NCBI RefSeq assembly: GCF_003987065.1 | Contig: NZ_PIPY01000012.1 | Coordinates: 1-64,000, forward strand | DNA length: 64,000 bases | Source: Pseudidiomarina insulisalsae | GTDB lineage: Bacteria > Pseudomonadota > Gammaproteobacteria > Enterobacterales > Alteromonadaceae | Reading direction: 5' to 3' | In this document: positions 46,230 to 54,982 of the stretch, in pieces | How the letters are laid out: the number at the start of each line of letters is the position of its first letter | How positions within the stretch are numbered: position 1 is the first letter of the stretch | Notes under the pieces: model-generated | Database searches by the model: none | What the model was told of the DNA's origin: nothing | The model's input: the letters and a program-made list of their open reading frames with translations, nothing else | Translations under genes and position numbers: made by a program

Positions 46230-47425
46230 GATCGCTCTCCCCGGCTGGCAAGAGGTGCCCAGCCCATGGTCTGGCGCGCAAAATTATGGCGTAAAGGGGC
46301 TACGGCATCTAACCCCAGCAACGCCAGATTACGCGCTTTGTTTAACGGCCAGTAATGATTGGAAAAACCGCGCACCAGCAAATCGGTCAAACCGATCACC
46401 CGCTGGTAATCGCCATCGCGTTGTTGCCAGTAGGACGCGAGAGTGCGGTAGGCACCCGGATCAATGGCCCGGGTTAATTGCTCACTTAAGCAGATGGCAT
46501 CACGCACGCCAAGATTGAACCCCTGCCCGGCAATCGGATGCAGCGTATGCGAGGCATTGCCAACAATAACCGCGCGATGGCTGATACTGCGTTCGGCCAG
46601 ATGAAGCTGCAAGGGAAATTGTAGCCGCTCGCCCACCGCGCTGAAACGGCCGGCGCGATAGCCAAAAGCTTGCTGTAAGCGGGTTAAAAAAGGCCCGTCA
46701 GGCAGCGCCATGAGCTCTGCGGCTTCTGCTTCCGTCACGCTCCAGACCAGTGATGCCTGCTGCTCAGGCAAAGGTAAAAGCGCCACTGGCCCGGTTTCAG
46801 TAAAGCGTTCATACGCCCAACCATCCAGCGACTCGCTCAGTTGCACGTTGGCAATAACTCCCACCTGGTCATAGTCGGTACTGTGCATTTTAATACCCAG
46901 TTGCTCGCGAACGAAGGAGCGCTGTCCGTCGGCGCCCACCAGCAGTTGCGTCCGTAACTGTGCTATTCCCTCGGGACCTTGCACCTTTAAAATGCAGTAG
47001 TTTTGCTCTTGTTTAAGCTCGGTAACCGCACTGTCGCCATACCATTCGATCTGCGGCATCGCGGCAATGGCAGCGTACAACACCCGATTCAGCGCTGCAG
47101 CAGAAACCACATAACCCAACGCGGCCACGCCCTCGTGTTTAGCATGTAAGCGCGTGGTACCTAAATACCCCCGGTCACTGACATGAATATGCCGGATCGG
47201 CTCGGCCTGCGCGGCCAGCTCACCCCATAACTGCTGTTGCTCAAGCAACCTCACGGTTGCCGCAGCCAGCGCTATCGTGCGCTTATCGGGGACCGGACCG
47301 TGGGGTTGGCGCTCAATAATTTTGATCGCAACATCAGGTCGGCTGCGACCTACCAACACCGCCGTGAGCGACCCGACCAGGCCGCCACCGGCAATTACGA
47401 TAGGTGTTACTTGCTCTGCATCCAC
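46226..47425 (-). CDS. ubiH: 2-octaprenyl-6-methoxyphenol hydroxylase
   Basis: FAD-dependent hydroxylase of ubiquinone synthesis (C1 hydroxylation in E. coli). 399 residues with the Rossmann motif IAGGGLVGSLTAVLVG, the DG motif LVGADGQRSFVREQLG and IVGNASHTLHPIAGQGFNLG. It lies between pepP and ubiI exactly as in E. coli, with a 19-bp overlap with pepP at its start and a 4-bp overlap with ubiI at its end, implying translational coupling along the operon. Confidence 0.9.
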   Translation of the reverse strand: MDAEQVTPIVIAGGGLVGSLTAVLVGRSRPDVAIKIIERQPHGPVPDKRTIALAAATVRLLEQQQLWGELAAQAEPIRHIHVSDRGYLGTTRLHAKHEGVAALGYVVSAAALNRVLYAAIAAMPQIEWYGDSAVTELKQEQNYCILKVQGPEGIAQLRTQLLVGADGQRSFVREQLGIKMHSTDYDQVGVIANVQLSESLDGWAYERFTETGPVALLPLPEQQASLVWSVTEAEAAELMALPDGPFLTRLQQAFGYRAGRFSAVGERLQFPLQLHLAERSISHRAVIVGNASHTLHPIAGQGFNLGVRDAICLSEQLTRAIDPGAYRTLASYWQQRDGDYQRVIGLTDLLVRGFSNHYWPLNKARNLALLGLDAVAPLRHNFARQTMGWAPLASRGERS

Positions 47426-48732
47426 GCTTCTATCTCTGCTATGGTTTTTGGCACGTCGGCGGTTAAGTTTTCATAACCGTCGGCGGTGATGACCAGGTCA
47501 TCCTCAATACGAATACCGATACCGCGCCACTGCTCAGCGACATCATGGGCATCGGCAGGAATATAAACGCCAGGCTCAATCGTAATCACCATGCCCGGCG
47601 CAAAAGGTGTGGTTTTGTCGGGCTGCTGGTGGTCACCGACGTCATGCACGTCAAGGCCTAACCAGTGGCCAATGCCATGAATAAGGAATCGCCGGTAACT
47701 GGCCTGTTCCATATGCTTTTTTACTGACCCCGACAAAATACCGAGCTCAATCAAACCTGCGGTAATCACTTCCGCTGCGGCGTCCTGGGCGCGCATTAAG
47801 GTACTTTTCGGCTTGACCGTTGCCAGCGCAGCTTCCTGTGCGCGCAACACGATGTCATATACCTGGCGCTGTGCATCGCTGAAGCGTCCACTGACCGGAA
47901 ACGTACGGGTAATATCACCGGCGTAGCCCTGATACTCAGCACCGGCATCTATCAGCAGTAAGTCACCGTGCCGAAGCTGCGCGCTGTTTTCGGTGTAGTG
48001 CAAAATACAGGCATTATCACCGCTGCCACAAATAGTGCCGTACGCCGGGCCCGCGGCGCCTTGCATGGCAAATTCATGATGCAGCTCGGCCACGACCTGA
48101 TATTCAAACCGGCCCGGCTCAACAAATTGCATGGCGCGACGATGCGCAGCTACCGAGATGCGTGCTGCTTCGCGCATCATGTCAAGCTCAGCCGCTGATT
48201 TCGTTAAACGCCACTGGTGCAGCCAGGGCGCAAGATCCAGCCAGGCGCGCGGGGGCTGTGCACCGCGCTTACCTTCAGCGCGCAGTTCTGCGGCAATACT
48301 CTGACAATGCTGCAAAAATTCGAGTTTGCTGTGGTCGGTATAAACACTATGCACGCCATCCAGCAAATGCCACAAATGTTCATCCAGATCATCAATGGGG
48401 TGGGCAATGTCCACGCCCAGACGATCAACAGCATGAGCCACGCCCATTCGCCGACCGTGCCAGACTTCCTGCTGTGGATCTTTCGGCTGACAGTACAACT
48501 GTACCGGCAGCTCAGTATCGGGCGCTAACACCAGCACTGCATCAGGCTCGTTTAAGCCGGTCAGGTAGTAAAAGTCGCTGTCCTGGCGAAAAGGAAATTC
48601 CGTATCACGGCTGCGGGTTTGCAGTTGCGCACTGGGAATAATCGCCATCGCGCTTTGCTTTTCTTTTGCCAGTTTATCCAGCAGGCGTTGCCGGCGTTGT
48701 TGAAATTCAGCTTGCGACAGCGTCACTGTCAT
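47407..48732 (-). CDS. pepP: Xaa-Pro aminopeptidase (aminopeptidase P II)
   Basis: Cytoplasmic dimanganese enzyme removing N-terminal residues before proline. At 441 residues it equals the E. coli length. The N-terminal creatinase-like domain has SRDTEFPFRQDSDFYYLTG. Metal ligands are in LLIDAGAEYQGYAGDITRTF (two Asp), GIGHWLGLDVHD (His), MVITIEPGVY (Glu) and GIRIEDD (Glu). Operon ygfB-pepP-ubiH-ubiI. The basis for grouping peptidase and ubiquinone genes is not known, but the order is conserved. Confidence 0.96.
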   Translation of the reverse strand: MTVTLSQAEFQQRRQRLLDKLAKEKQSAMAIIPSAQLQTRSRDTEFPFRQDSDFYYLTGLNEPDAVLVLAPDTELPVQLYCQPKDPQQEVWHGRRMGVAHAVDRLGVDIAHPIDDLDEHLWHLLDGVHSVYTDHSKLEFLQHCQSIAAELRAEGKRGAQPPRAWLDLAPWLHQWRLTKSAAELDMMREAARISVAAHRRAMQFVEPGRFEYQVVAELHHEFAMQGAAGPAYGTICGSGDNACILHYTENSAQLRHGDLLLIDAGAEYQGYAGDITRTFPVSGRFSDAQRQVYDIVLRAQEAALATVKPKSTLMRAQDAAAEVITAGLIELGILSGSVKKHMEQASYRRFLIHGIGHWLGLDVHDVGDHQQPDKTTPFAPGMVITIEPGVYIPADAHDVAEQWRGIGIRIEDDLVITADGYENLTADVPKTIAEIEAWMQSK

Positions 48733-48766
48733 AAATGCGTCACTCCTTCTGATTCAACCGGGCTTT

Positions 48767-49354
48767 TTAATGAAGTGTTTTATTGGTCGTGCAAGTACTG
48801 TTGGCGTGCTGACCCAGCTCATTGAAACAAAGCATGGCCGAAATGCGTAAATATTCGACAATTTCAAAATAGGCCCGCTCGGCTTCTTCATCATTTTCTA
48901 CGGAGATATCTAGCTTGGCGATCTCAACCATGTCGTCAATAGCCTCGCGCAAATCGGCCGAGAGCCCGGCAAGGTTGGTTTGATTCACGCCAAAGCCAAC
49001 TAAAAATGACTGCACCCAGGCGGTCAGTGCCTGCAGCCGCTCTGGCAAAGGCTCATGGTCACTGGGCAAGATCAGCTGAAAACCCAGATCCGGATCAAGC
49101 AGGCTCGCACAGGTATTTTCAGCGATCAGTTTCAGACGCTGTCTGACGTCCGGTGCAAAGGAATTACCTTCGTTAATTAAGTCACTTAACAACATAAGCC
49201 AGTCGTCACCCTCAATGCTGGCCCCACTGGCGACCATGCCGGTCAGAATGCCATGCACTTCGGCACCACTTGAGAGCAGGTCGTGACGTTCGAAAAATTC
49301 AGTAAGACGATCATAACTTTCCAGATCGCTGCTGGCAGACGTGTTATCAGACAT
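48767..49354 (-). CDS. UPF0149 family protein YgfB
   Basis: About 195 residues, mostly helical and acidic, with SSGAEVHGILTGMVASG near the N-terminus and a C-terminal EEAERAYFEIVEYLRISAML typical of UPF0149/YgfB. The E. coli homologue lies at the same place before pepP. In Pseudomonas a YgfB protein affects beta-lactam resistance through ampDh3 regulation; whether this holds here is unknown. I use ATG 49354 (MSDNTSAS, GGAAG 8 bp upstream) rather than the in-frame ATG at 49369. Divergent from zapA. Confidence 0.88.
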   Translation of the reverse strand: MSDNTSASSDLESYDRLTEFFERHDLLSSGAEVHGILTGMVASGASIEGDDWLMLLSDLINEGNSFAPDVRQRLKLIAENTCASLLDPDLGFQLILPSDHEPLPERLQALTAWVQSFLVGFGVNQTNLAGLSADLREAIDDMVEIAKLDISVENDEEAERAYFEIVEYLRISAMLCFNELGQHANSTCTTNKTLH

Positions 49355-49484
49355 AGCGGTGTCTTCCATTGCTGTATAATACTCTGCATCCTACCACTGT
49401 CCGGCTTTTCAGGCTAGCTGACAACGGCCCCCTGAATATGGCATACTAACGGCAAATACAAACAAGACAGCAAGGAACTGTGAG

Positions 49485-49793
49485 ATGAGTCAACGCACCA
49501 TGGACATTAAGTTGATGGACCGTCACTACAAAGTGAATTGCCCCGACGGGCAAGAGGTTGCGTTGCAGCAGGCGGCTGACAAGCTGAATCAGAAGCTGGA
49601 ACATATTCGGCAGGCAACCCGACTGAGTCATCCGGAGCAAATTGCCGTCATGGCGGCACTGAATCTTTGCCATGAAAGTAGTAAAATAGAACATGAACAG
49701 CAACAACGCATCCAGGAACTGGAAGAGAAAGTGAAGTTGTTGCAAGAGACCCTGGAGCAGGTTACCAGCGAACAGCGACCAGGGCGGAAATAA
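49485..49793 (+). CDS. zapA: Cell division protein ZapA
   Basis: Small FtsZ-ring stabiliser of 102 residues: an N-terminal globular part (MDIKLMDRHYKVNCPDGQE) and a C-terminal coiled coil (QQQRIQELEEKVKLLQETLE). AAGGAAC precedes the ATG. As in E. coli it is directly upstream of 6S RNA, and the -10 box of the RNA overlaps its stop codon. Confidence 0.95.
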   Translation: MSQRTMDIKLMDRHYKVNCPDGQEVALQQAADKLNQKLEHIRQATRLSHPEQIAVMAALNLCHESSKIEHEQQQRIQELEEKVKLLQETLEQVTSEQRPGRK

Positions 49794-49796
49794 AAT
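49791..49796 (+). promoter_or_regulatory. -10 element of the 6S RNA gene
   Basis: TAAAAT begins with the zapA TAA stop codon and ends 6 bp before the 6S RNA 5' end inferred from homology. The -35 region is poor, so 6S RNA may also be processed from zapA read-through. Confidence 0.5.
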
Positions 49797-49802
49797 CAGC
49801 TT

Positions 49803-49986
49803 TGATCGCCTGGGATGTTCGCCAGCACGCTAATGTCCCTGAGCCGATGTCATCAGTAAAGGGGCTCACTGAGCGGCTACTGAGCAAGCTCGACTTGTAT
49901 CGAGAAGCCTACGGCCGTGTATTTGCGCCCCGCCTTGAACCAGTGGGTTCAAGGGCCAAAGCACGCAGCGGCATCCCGGGTGATCA
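49803..49986 (+). ncRNA. ssrS: 6S RNA
   Basis: Regulator of sigma-70 RNA polymerase in stationary phase. About 184 nt, as in E. coli. Conserved blocks include GGGATGTTCGC, GTCCCTGAGCCGAT, GAGAAGCC, CCTTGAACC-GGGTTCAAGGG and GCAGCGGCATCCCGGG. The two ends pair (TGATC...GGGATG with CATCCC...GATCA), closing the long hairpin around the central bubble. zapA precedes it and a terminator follows, but fthC, its usual neighbour, is displaced by an amidohydrolase gene. The 69-residue ORF inside is not a gene. Confidence 0.93.
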
Positions 49987-49998
49987 CCCATTCAAAAG

Positions 49999-50025
49999 AG
50001 AGCAACCCTAGGGTTGCTCTTTTTC
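49999..50025. terminator. Terminator between 6S RNA and the convergent amidohydrolase gene
   Basis: AGAGCAACCC/GGGTTGCTCT perfect stem followed by TTTTTC on the plus strand. The reverse strand has a broken T tract, so it is mainly for ssrS. The amidohydrolase TAG stop (50008-50010) lies at the hairpin tip. Confidence 0.85.
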
Positions 50026-51573
50026 TTTTGCCTGCGCCACAATACGCCGCACGTCAGCCAGTAACTGCTGCGCGTCATAGACAATGCCGTCTTTAATGGT
50101 ATAGCGCACACCTTTGGTGCGCATCGGCTCATTATTATCATTGAGTTTAAAATGACCGGTGCCGTAAAGTACTTTAAAGTTATCCAGTGGGTTTTCCGCT
50201 ACCACTACTAAGTCCGCTTTCTTACCCGGGACAATACTGCCGATGTCCGCTTCCAGACCCAGCGCCTCGGCACCATTCAGCGTAGCTGCCTGAATCACCT
50301 CAAGGGCATTAAAACCAGCCTCACGCAGCAGTTCGAACTCACGGATCAGACCAAAACCATAAATCTTGTAGATATAACCCGCGTCCGAACCTGTCGTCAC
50401 CCGGCCGCCATGATTTTTAAAGTCCTGCAAAAAGGTCATCCACTTCTGGTAATTTTTGCGCCAGGCGATTTCTTCGTCGGTGGTCCAGTCAAACCAGTAC
50501 GAGCCATGCGCATAGCGACTGGGCTCGAAGAATTCCCACAGCTGTGGCAGCGTGTATTCGTTATGCCAAATGGCCTGCCGCTCGCGCATTAAATCGCGAC
50601 TTGCCTCGTAAATCGTCAGAGTTGGATTAATGGTAAAGTCGAGCGCGATCAGTTCGTCACGCACTGCGTTCCACTTGGCGCTACCAGGTTCTGCGGCTTG
50701 TTGCCACAGGCGGCCGGCAGCAGCAAACCGGTCTTGCTCATTATTGTAATTGTAATCGGCCGGGTAATCCTGAATAACCTGGTCGGTAAACAGTGCCTCG
50801 GGCAAGCCATACCAGTGTTCCATGGAGCCAAGGCCCAGTCGCGCCGAGTCAACCACGTTGGTGCGAACCACATTTAGCTGCGCGTGGTGCATCATGGTGC
50901 CCAGATTTTGCTGCTGGGCCTCATCAAGCGCGGCGGCGATAATCTCCGGGCGGGCACCGAAAAACTTAATGCCGGCCGCGCCCTGGCGCTTGATATCACG
51001 TACCCATTCGCGCGCTTGCTCAGCCTTAAAAATCGGCTCATTGGCATTCATGCCATAGCCCACATAAGGAATAATGCGCGGTGAAACAATAGTATTGTTC
51101 TGCGCCTGTTGCTGATGCCACCTGGTCCAGTCCAGACCGTTAAAACTGCCGGGTTCGCGCACTGTCGTGATGCCATGCGCCAGCCACAGCTTCAGCACGT
51201 ATTCGGCCGGAATGCCCTCAGCAGAGCCACCGATATGCGCGTGCATATCAACAAAACCCGGCAATACGTAATGGCCGGTTAAGTCCATTTCTTTGTCACC
51301 CGGCTGCGCCTGCGGGCGGCGCTCGGGAATGACCGGTACGCCGGGATTTCCGACACTGACCACTTTGGTAATACGATCGTTTTCGATAACGATATCAACC
51401 GGCCCCTGCATGGGAGCACCTTCGCCGTTAATTAAATTAACGCCACGCAGGATCAGCCGCTCGTACGGGCCTTCACCCTGATCGCCACGGGGAGGTGCTT
51501 TCGGTGGCGCCGCCAGCACCTGAGTGCTCAGCGCTGCGGTTAAAACTAACGTAGTCAGGAACCGTTTCATCAT
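50008..51573 (-). CDS. Exported amidohydrolase family protein
   Basis: Metal-dependent hydrolase with signal peptide MMKRFLTTLVLTAALST ending near VLA-APP. The domain has VDMHAHIGG (HxH metal motif), GAAGIKFFGARPE with a candidate bridging Lys, and VTTGSDAGYIYKIYG with a metal Asp. About 521 residues from ATG 51573; the frame runs to 51636 but the signal peptide fixes the start at 51573 or 51570. Substrate unknown, third exported amidohydrolase in this window. It sits between ssrS and fthC, normally adjacent, so it is a lineage-specific insertion. Its start is only 15 bp from the divergent fthC start. Confidence 0.87.
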   Translation of the reverse strand: MMKRFLTTLVLTAALSTQVLAAPPKAPPRGDQGEGPYERLILRGVNLINGEGAPMQGPVDIVIENDRITKVVSVGNPGVPVIPERRPQAQPGDKEMDLTGHYVLPGFVDMHAHIGGSAEGIPAEYVLKLWLAHGITTVREPGSFNGLDWTRWHQQQAQNNTIVSPRIIPYVGYGMNANEPIFKAEQAREWVRDIKRQGAAGIKFFGARPEIIAAALDEAQQQNLGTMMHHAQLNVVRTNVVDSARLGLGSMEHWYGLPEALFTDQVIQDYPADYNYNNEQDRFAAAGRLWQQAAEPGSAKWNAVRDELIALDFTINPTLTIYEASRDLMRERQAIWHNEYTLPQLWEFFEPSRYAHGSYWFDWTTDEEIAWRKNYQKWMTFLQDFKNHGGRVTTGSDAGYIYKIYGFGLIREFELLREAGFNALEVIQAATLNGAEALGLEADIGSIVPGKKADLVVVAENPLDNFKVLYGTGHFKLNDNNEPMRTKGVRYTIKDGIVYDAQQLLADVRRIVAQAKEKEQP

Positions 51574-51588
51574 GCTATAAATCGCTCT

Positions 51589-52209
51589 ATGAAAAGACAA
51601 TTCAGCCAGAATAACAGCAGCACCGAGCGACAGCAATTGCGTAAGCAGTTGTTAGCCGCACGGCAGCAGGTAAGTGTCGCAGAGCGTCAACAGGGCGGCC
51701 AGGCAATCGCCCGGCAGCTTCTGGCCCTGCCTGAAATGCAACGGACCCGTACCGTTGGAAGCTACTACAGTGTGCGCGCCGAGCTGCCAACCGGCGATAT
51801 TAATGAGAAGCTACAACAACAGGGACATCAACTTGCCCTACCGGTGCTACATCCGGTGGTCAAAAATCATTTGTTGCTGTTAGCCATTAGTGACGCTACA
51901 GGTTGGCACAGTAACGCTTATGGCATCCCGGAACCGCAACTCGACTGCCGGCACATCGTGCCGCTGGCGCACGTCGATATTCTGCTGGTGCCGCTGGTGG
52001 GATTTGATCTGATTGGCAATCGCCTGGGTATGGGCGGCGGCTTTTACGATCGCACTCTGGCGGGTTGGCGCGCCGGACACTTCCCGCAGTTACAGCCGAT
52101 TGGTCTGGCGCTGGACTGTCAACGCGTCGAGCGCTTGCCGATCGCCCCCTGGGACGTCCCGTTGCCGCGGGTGATTACGCCGACAAAAATATGGGACTTT
52201 CGCAGTTAA
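51589..52209 (+). CDS. fthC: 5-formyltetrahydrofolate cyclo-ligase
   Basis: ATP-dependent conversion of 5-formyl-THF to 5,10-methenyl-THF, recycling a folate that inhibits one-carbon enzymes such as those fed by GcvTHP. The 206 residues match the family, with LPVLHPV, the nucleotide-binding LGMGGGFYDRTL near 145 and the closing WDVPLPRVITPTKIW. In E. coli (ygfA/fau) it follows ssrS. ATG 51589 has no evident Shine-Dalgarno and lies 15 bp from the divergent amidohydrolase start; a later in-frame TTG is possible. Confidence 0.92.
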   Translation: MKRQFSQNNSSTERQQLRKQLLAARQQVSVAERQQGGQAIARQLLALPEMQRTRTVGSYYSVRAELPTGDINEKLQQQGHQLALPVLHPVVKNHLLLLAISDATGWHSNAYGIPEPQLDCRHIVPLAHVDILLVPLVGFDLIGNRLGMGGGFYDRTLAGWRAGHFPQLQPIGLALDCQRVERLPIAPWDVPLPRVITPTKIWDFRS

Positions 52210-52254
52210 GCTTGTATACTGAAACGCCATAGCCCACTCACTCAGGAAGCAGGC

Positions 52255-52929
52255 ATGGCAACCTCTCAAGATCAATTAAAACAACAAGTTGCACAAGCAG
52301 CATTCGACTACGTTAAAGACCACTTACCCGCACAGGCAATTATCGGCGTGGGCACCGGTTCAACGGTCAACTTCTTCATTGACGCGCTGGCCGAACTGAA
52401 ACAGGACATTGAAGCCGCAGTCTCAAGCTCCGAAGCCTCGACCGAACGTCTTAAGCAGCATGGTATTCGTGTTGTGGATCTTAACAGTGTTTCCGAAGTA
52501 CCCATTTACGTAGATGGTGCCGATGAAATTGATGAGCACATGCGCATGGTCAAAGGCGGCGGCGGTGCACTCACCCGTGAAAAAATAATTGCCGCAGTGG
52601 CGAAAAAAGTAGTCTGTATTGCTGATGAATCAAAACAGGTAGGTCGTCTGGGGCGCTTTCCTATCCCTGTCGAAGTCATCCCGATGGCGCGCTCTTATGT
52701 CGCCCGGCAAATCGTTAAACTAGGCGGCGACCCGGTCTGGCGCGAAGGCTTTACCACTGACAACGGTAACTGGATCCTTGACATACATAATCTTGATATT
52801 GTTGATCCTATTCACCTGGAGCAACAACTGAACAATATCGTCGGTGTGGTCACCAACGGTCTGTTTGCACAGCGCGGTGCTGATATCGCGATCATTGCCG
52901 GTGACGCCGGCATCAAAACCCTGAAGTGA
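52255..52929 (+). CDS. rpiA: Ribose-5-phosphate isomerase A
   Basis: Interconverts ribose 5-phosphate and ribulose 5-phosphate in the pentose phosphate pathway. 224 residues with [15 protein letters not shown] near 32, [20 protein letters not shown] containing the catalytic Asp/Glu near 85 and [10 protein letters not shown] near 122. AGGAAGC precedes the ATG. serA starts 5 bp after its stop on the same strand; in E. coli rpiA and serA are divergent. Confidence 0.96.
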   Translation: MATSQDQLKQQVAQAAFDYVKDHLPAQAIIGVGTGSTVNFFIDALAELKQDIEAAVSSSEASTERLKQHGIRVVDLNSVSEVPIYVDGADEIDEHMRMVKGGGGALTREKIIAAVAKKVVCIADESKQVGRLGRFPIPVEVIPMARSYVARQIVKLGGDPVWREGFTTDNGNWILDIHNLDIVDPIHLEQQLNNIVGVVTNGLFAQRGADIAIIAGDAGIKTLK

Positions 52930-52934
52930 GCCCT

Positions 52935-54176
52935 ATGAGCCAGGTATCCTTAGCCAAAGATCGGATCAAAGTTTTATTACTTGAAGGGGTGCACGAAAGT
53001 GCGGTTAATGTACTGAAACAGCGCGACTATCATTCCATTGAGTATGTCAAAACGTCCCTCGACGAAGAAGAACTGTGCGAGCGCATCAAAGATGTACATT
53101 TTCTGGGTATTCGCTCACGTACCCAGCTCACCGAAAAAGTCTTTGCCGCTGCTGAAAAACTGATTGGCGTTGGCTGTTTTTGTATTGGCACTAATCAGGT
53201 GGATCTGAAAGCCGCGCGCCAGCATGGTGTGGTGGTTTTCAATGCGCCCTTCTCCAATACCCGCAGCGTGGCTGAGCTCGTGCTGGCTGAAATGATCATG
53301 CTTTTGCGTCGTGTACCGCAAAAAAACGCGGCGGCACATCGCGGCGAGTGGGATAAGTCAGCTAATGGTTCCTTTGAAGCGCGCGGCAAAGTGCTGGGTA
53401 TTATCGGCTACGGTCACATTGGCAGCCAGTTAAGTATTCTGGCCGAGCAATTAGGCATGCAAGTTCGTTTTTACGATATTGAAACCAAGCTGCCGTTAGG
53501 GAATGCGCACGCGGTGGAGTCATTAGACACCTTACTCGAACAGGCCGACGTTGTGACCCTGCATGTACCCGAAACGGCGCAAACCCAGTGGATGATCAGC
53601 GCCCCGCAACTGGCAAAAATGAAACAAGGCGCACTGCTGATTAACGCTTCCCGCGGCACTGTGGTGGCAATTGATGATTTGGCCAACAGCCTGCGCAACG
53701 GTCATTTAGGTGGTGCCGCCATCGACGTATTTCCTGTTGAACCAAGCAGCAATAATGATGTGTTCGAGTCGCCCTTGCGCGGCATCGACAACTGTATCCT
53801 GACCCCACACGTCGGTGGCTCGACTCAGGAGGCACAAGAGAATATCGGTGTTGAGGTGGCGGGCAAACTCGCCCATTATTCCGACAATGGCTCGACCCTG
53901 TCGGCAGTGAATTTCCCCGAAGTATCGCTGCCCGCCCACCACGGTGCGCGGCGCTTATTGCATATTCACCAGAATCGTCCTGGTATGCTTACCAAAATCA
54001 ACCAGTTACTGGCAGAACAGAACATCAACGTCTCGGGTCAGTACCTGCAAACAGACAGCGAAGTTGGTTATGTCGTCATTGACGTCGATACGCCAGAAGA
54101 CAGCACCATTGCTGATGATTTATTGCAGCAAATGCGCGCCATTGAAGGCACGATTCGCGCCCGCGTACTCTACTAG
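52935..54176 (+). CDS. serA: D-3-phosphoglycerate dehydrogenase
   Basis: First committed enzyme of serine synthesis. 413 residues from ATG 52935 (MSQVSLAKD), which matches the E. coli start; a GTG at 52926 is in frame but overlaps the rpiA stop. The NAD-binding GIIGYGHIGSQL is near 155, the catalytic Arg in NASRGTVV near 240 and His in LTPHVGGSTQEAQENIG near 290. A C-terminal ACT domain (LLHIHQNRPGMLTKINQLL) suggests serine feedback inhibition. A strong bidirectional terminator follows. Confidence 0.96.
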   Translation: MSQVSLAKDRIKVLLLEGVHESAVNVLKQRDYHSIEYVKTSLDEEELCERIKDVHFLGIRSRTQLTEKVFAAAEKLIGVGCFCIGTNQVDLKAARQHGVVVFNAPFSNTRSVAELVLAEMIMLLRRVPQKNAAAHRGEWDKSANGSFEARGKVLGIIGYGHIGSQLSILAEQLGMQVRFYDIETKLPLGNAHAVESLDTLLEQADVVTLHVPETAQTQWMISAPQLAKMKQGALLINASRGTVVAIDDLANSLRNGHLGGAAIDVFPVEPSSNNDVFESPLRGIDNCILTPHVGGSTQEAQENIGVEVAGKLAHYSDNGSTLSAVNFPEVSLPAHHGARRLLHIHQNRPGMLTKINQLLAEQNINVSGQYLQTDSEVGYVVIDVDTPEDSTIADDLLQQMRAIEGTIRARVLY

Positions 54177-54187
54177 TTGACGAACAT

Positions 54188-54228
54188 AAAAAAACCGACA
54201 TGACCTGGATGGTCATGTCGGTTTTTTT
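54188..54228. terminator. Bidirectional terminator between serA and phoU
   Basis: Perfect stem CCGACATGACC/GGTCATGTCGG with loop TGGAT, flanked by seven A's before and seven T's after. It ends both the serA transcript and the leftward pst-phoU operon. Confidence 0.93.
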
Positions 54229-54241
54229 AATCGGCGAGAAA

Positions 54242-54970
54242 TTACTCGCTGTCAGGTTGTGCGCGACCCACGGTGCGGGCCATAGATTCTGGCGACACGT
54301 GGCGTACATCTTTCCCTTTCACGAAGAAAATAATGTATTCCGCAATATTCTGACAACGGTCACCAATACGCTCAAGCGAGCGCGCCGACCACAGGACATT
54401 CATGACCTTTGGAATGCCACGCGGGTCTTCCATCATGTAGGTCATTAACTGGCGCGTAAGGCCTTCGTACTGACGGTCCGCTTGTGCATCCATCTGGTGC
54501 ACTTCGTAGGCACTATCAAGATCCATTCGGGCGAAAGCGTCAAGTACGCCGTGCAACATCGCCAATACCTGCTGGCCGAGGTTTTCCAGGCTCACCAAAA
54601 ACTGCTGCTGGTCATTGTTGAAGCTCTCTAATGCCACACGCGCAATGCGCTCTGCCTCATCACCAATACGTTCAAGATCAGCAATGGTCTTGAAGATGGC
54701 AATAACCAGACGCAGATCGCTGGCTGCCGGTTGGCGCTTAGCAATAATCTGCACACATGCTTCGTCGATCTGTACTTCCAGCGCGTTAATTTTGTAATCG
54801 CGTTGCAAAATCTTTTCGGCCAATTCATGGTCAGACTTCTCAATTGCCGTTAACGAGTCGCGCAATTGCTGCTCAACCAAGCCACCCATGTTCATAACCT
54901 GGGTACGGACGGCGTCGAGCTCGTCATTGAATTTGCCGGAAATATGCCGGCCTGTATTTAGTTTATCCAT
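54242..54970 (-). CDS. phoU: Phosphate signalling protein PhoU
   Basis: Cytoplasmic negative regulator linking the Pst transporter to PhoR. 242 residues made of two similar three-helix bundles; metal-cluster motifs are recognisable in EAERIARVALE (first half) and WSARSLERIGDRCQNIAEY (second half). Last gene of pstCAB-phoU, 12 bp after pstB, followed by the terminator at 54188-54228. Confidence 0.95.
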   Translation of the reverse strand: MDKLNTGRHISGKFNDELDAVRTQVMNMGGLVEQQLRDSLTAIEKSDHELAEKILQRDYKINALEVQIDEACVQIIAKRQPAASDLRLVIAIFKTIADLERIGDEAERIARVALESFNNDQQQFLVSLENLGQQVLAMLHGVLDAFARMDLDSAYEVHQMDAQADRQYEGLTRQLMTYMMEDPRGIPKVMNVLWSARSLERIGDRCQNIAEYIIFFVKGKDVRHVSPESMARTVGRAQPDSE

Positions 54971-54982
54971 GCCTGACTCCTG

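Noticed and set aside
49802-50011. 69-residue ORF after zapA
   Set aside because: Coincides with 6S RNA, whose conserved blocks and closing stem explain the sequence.
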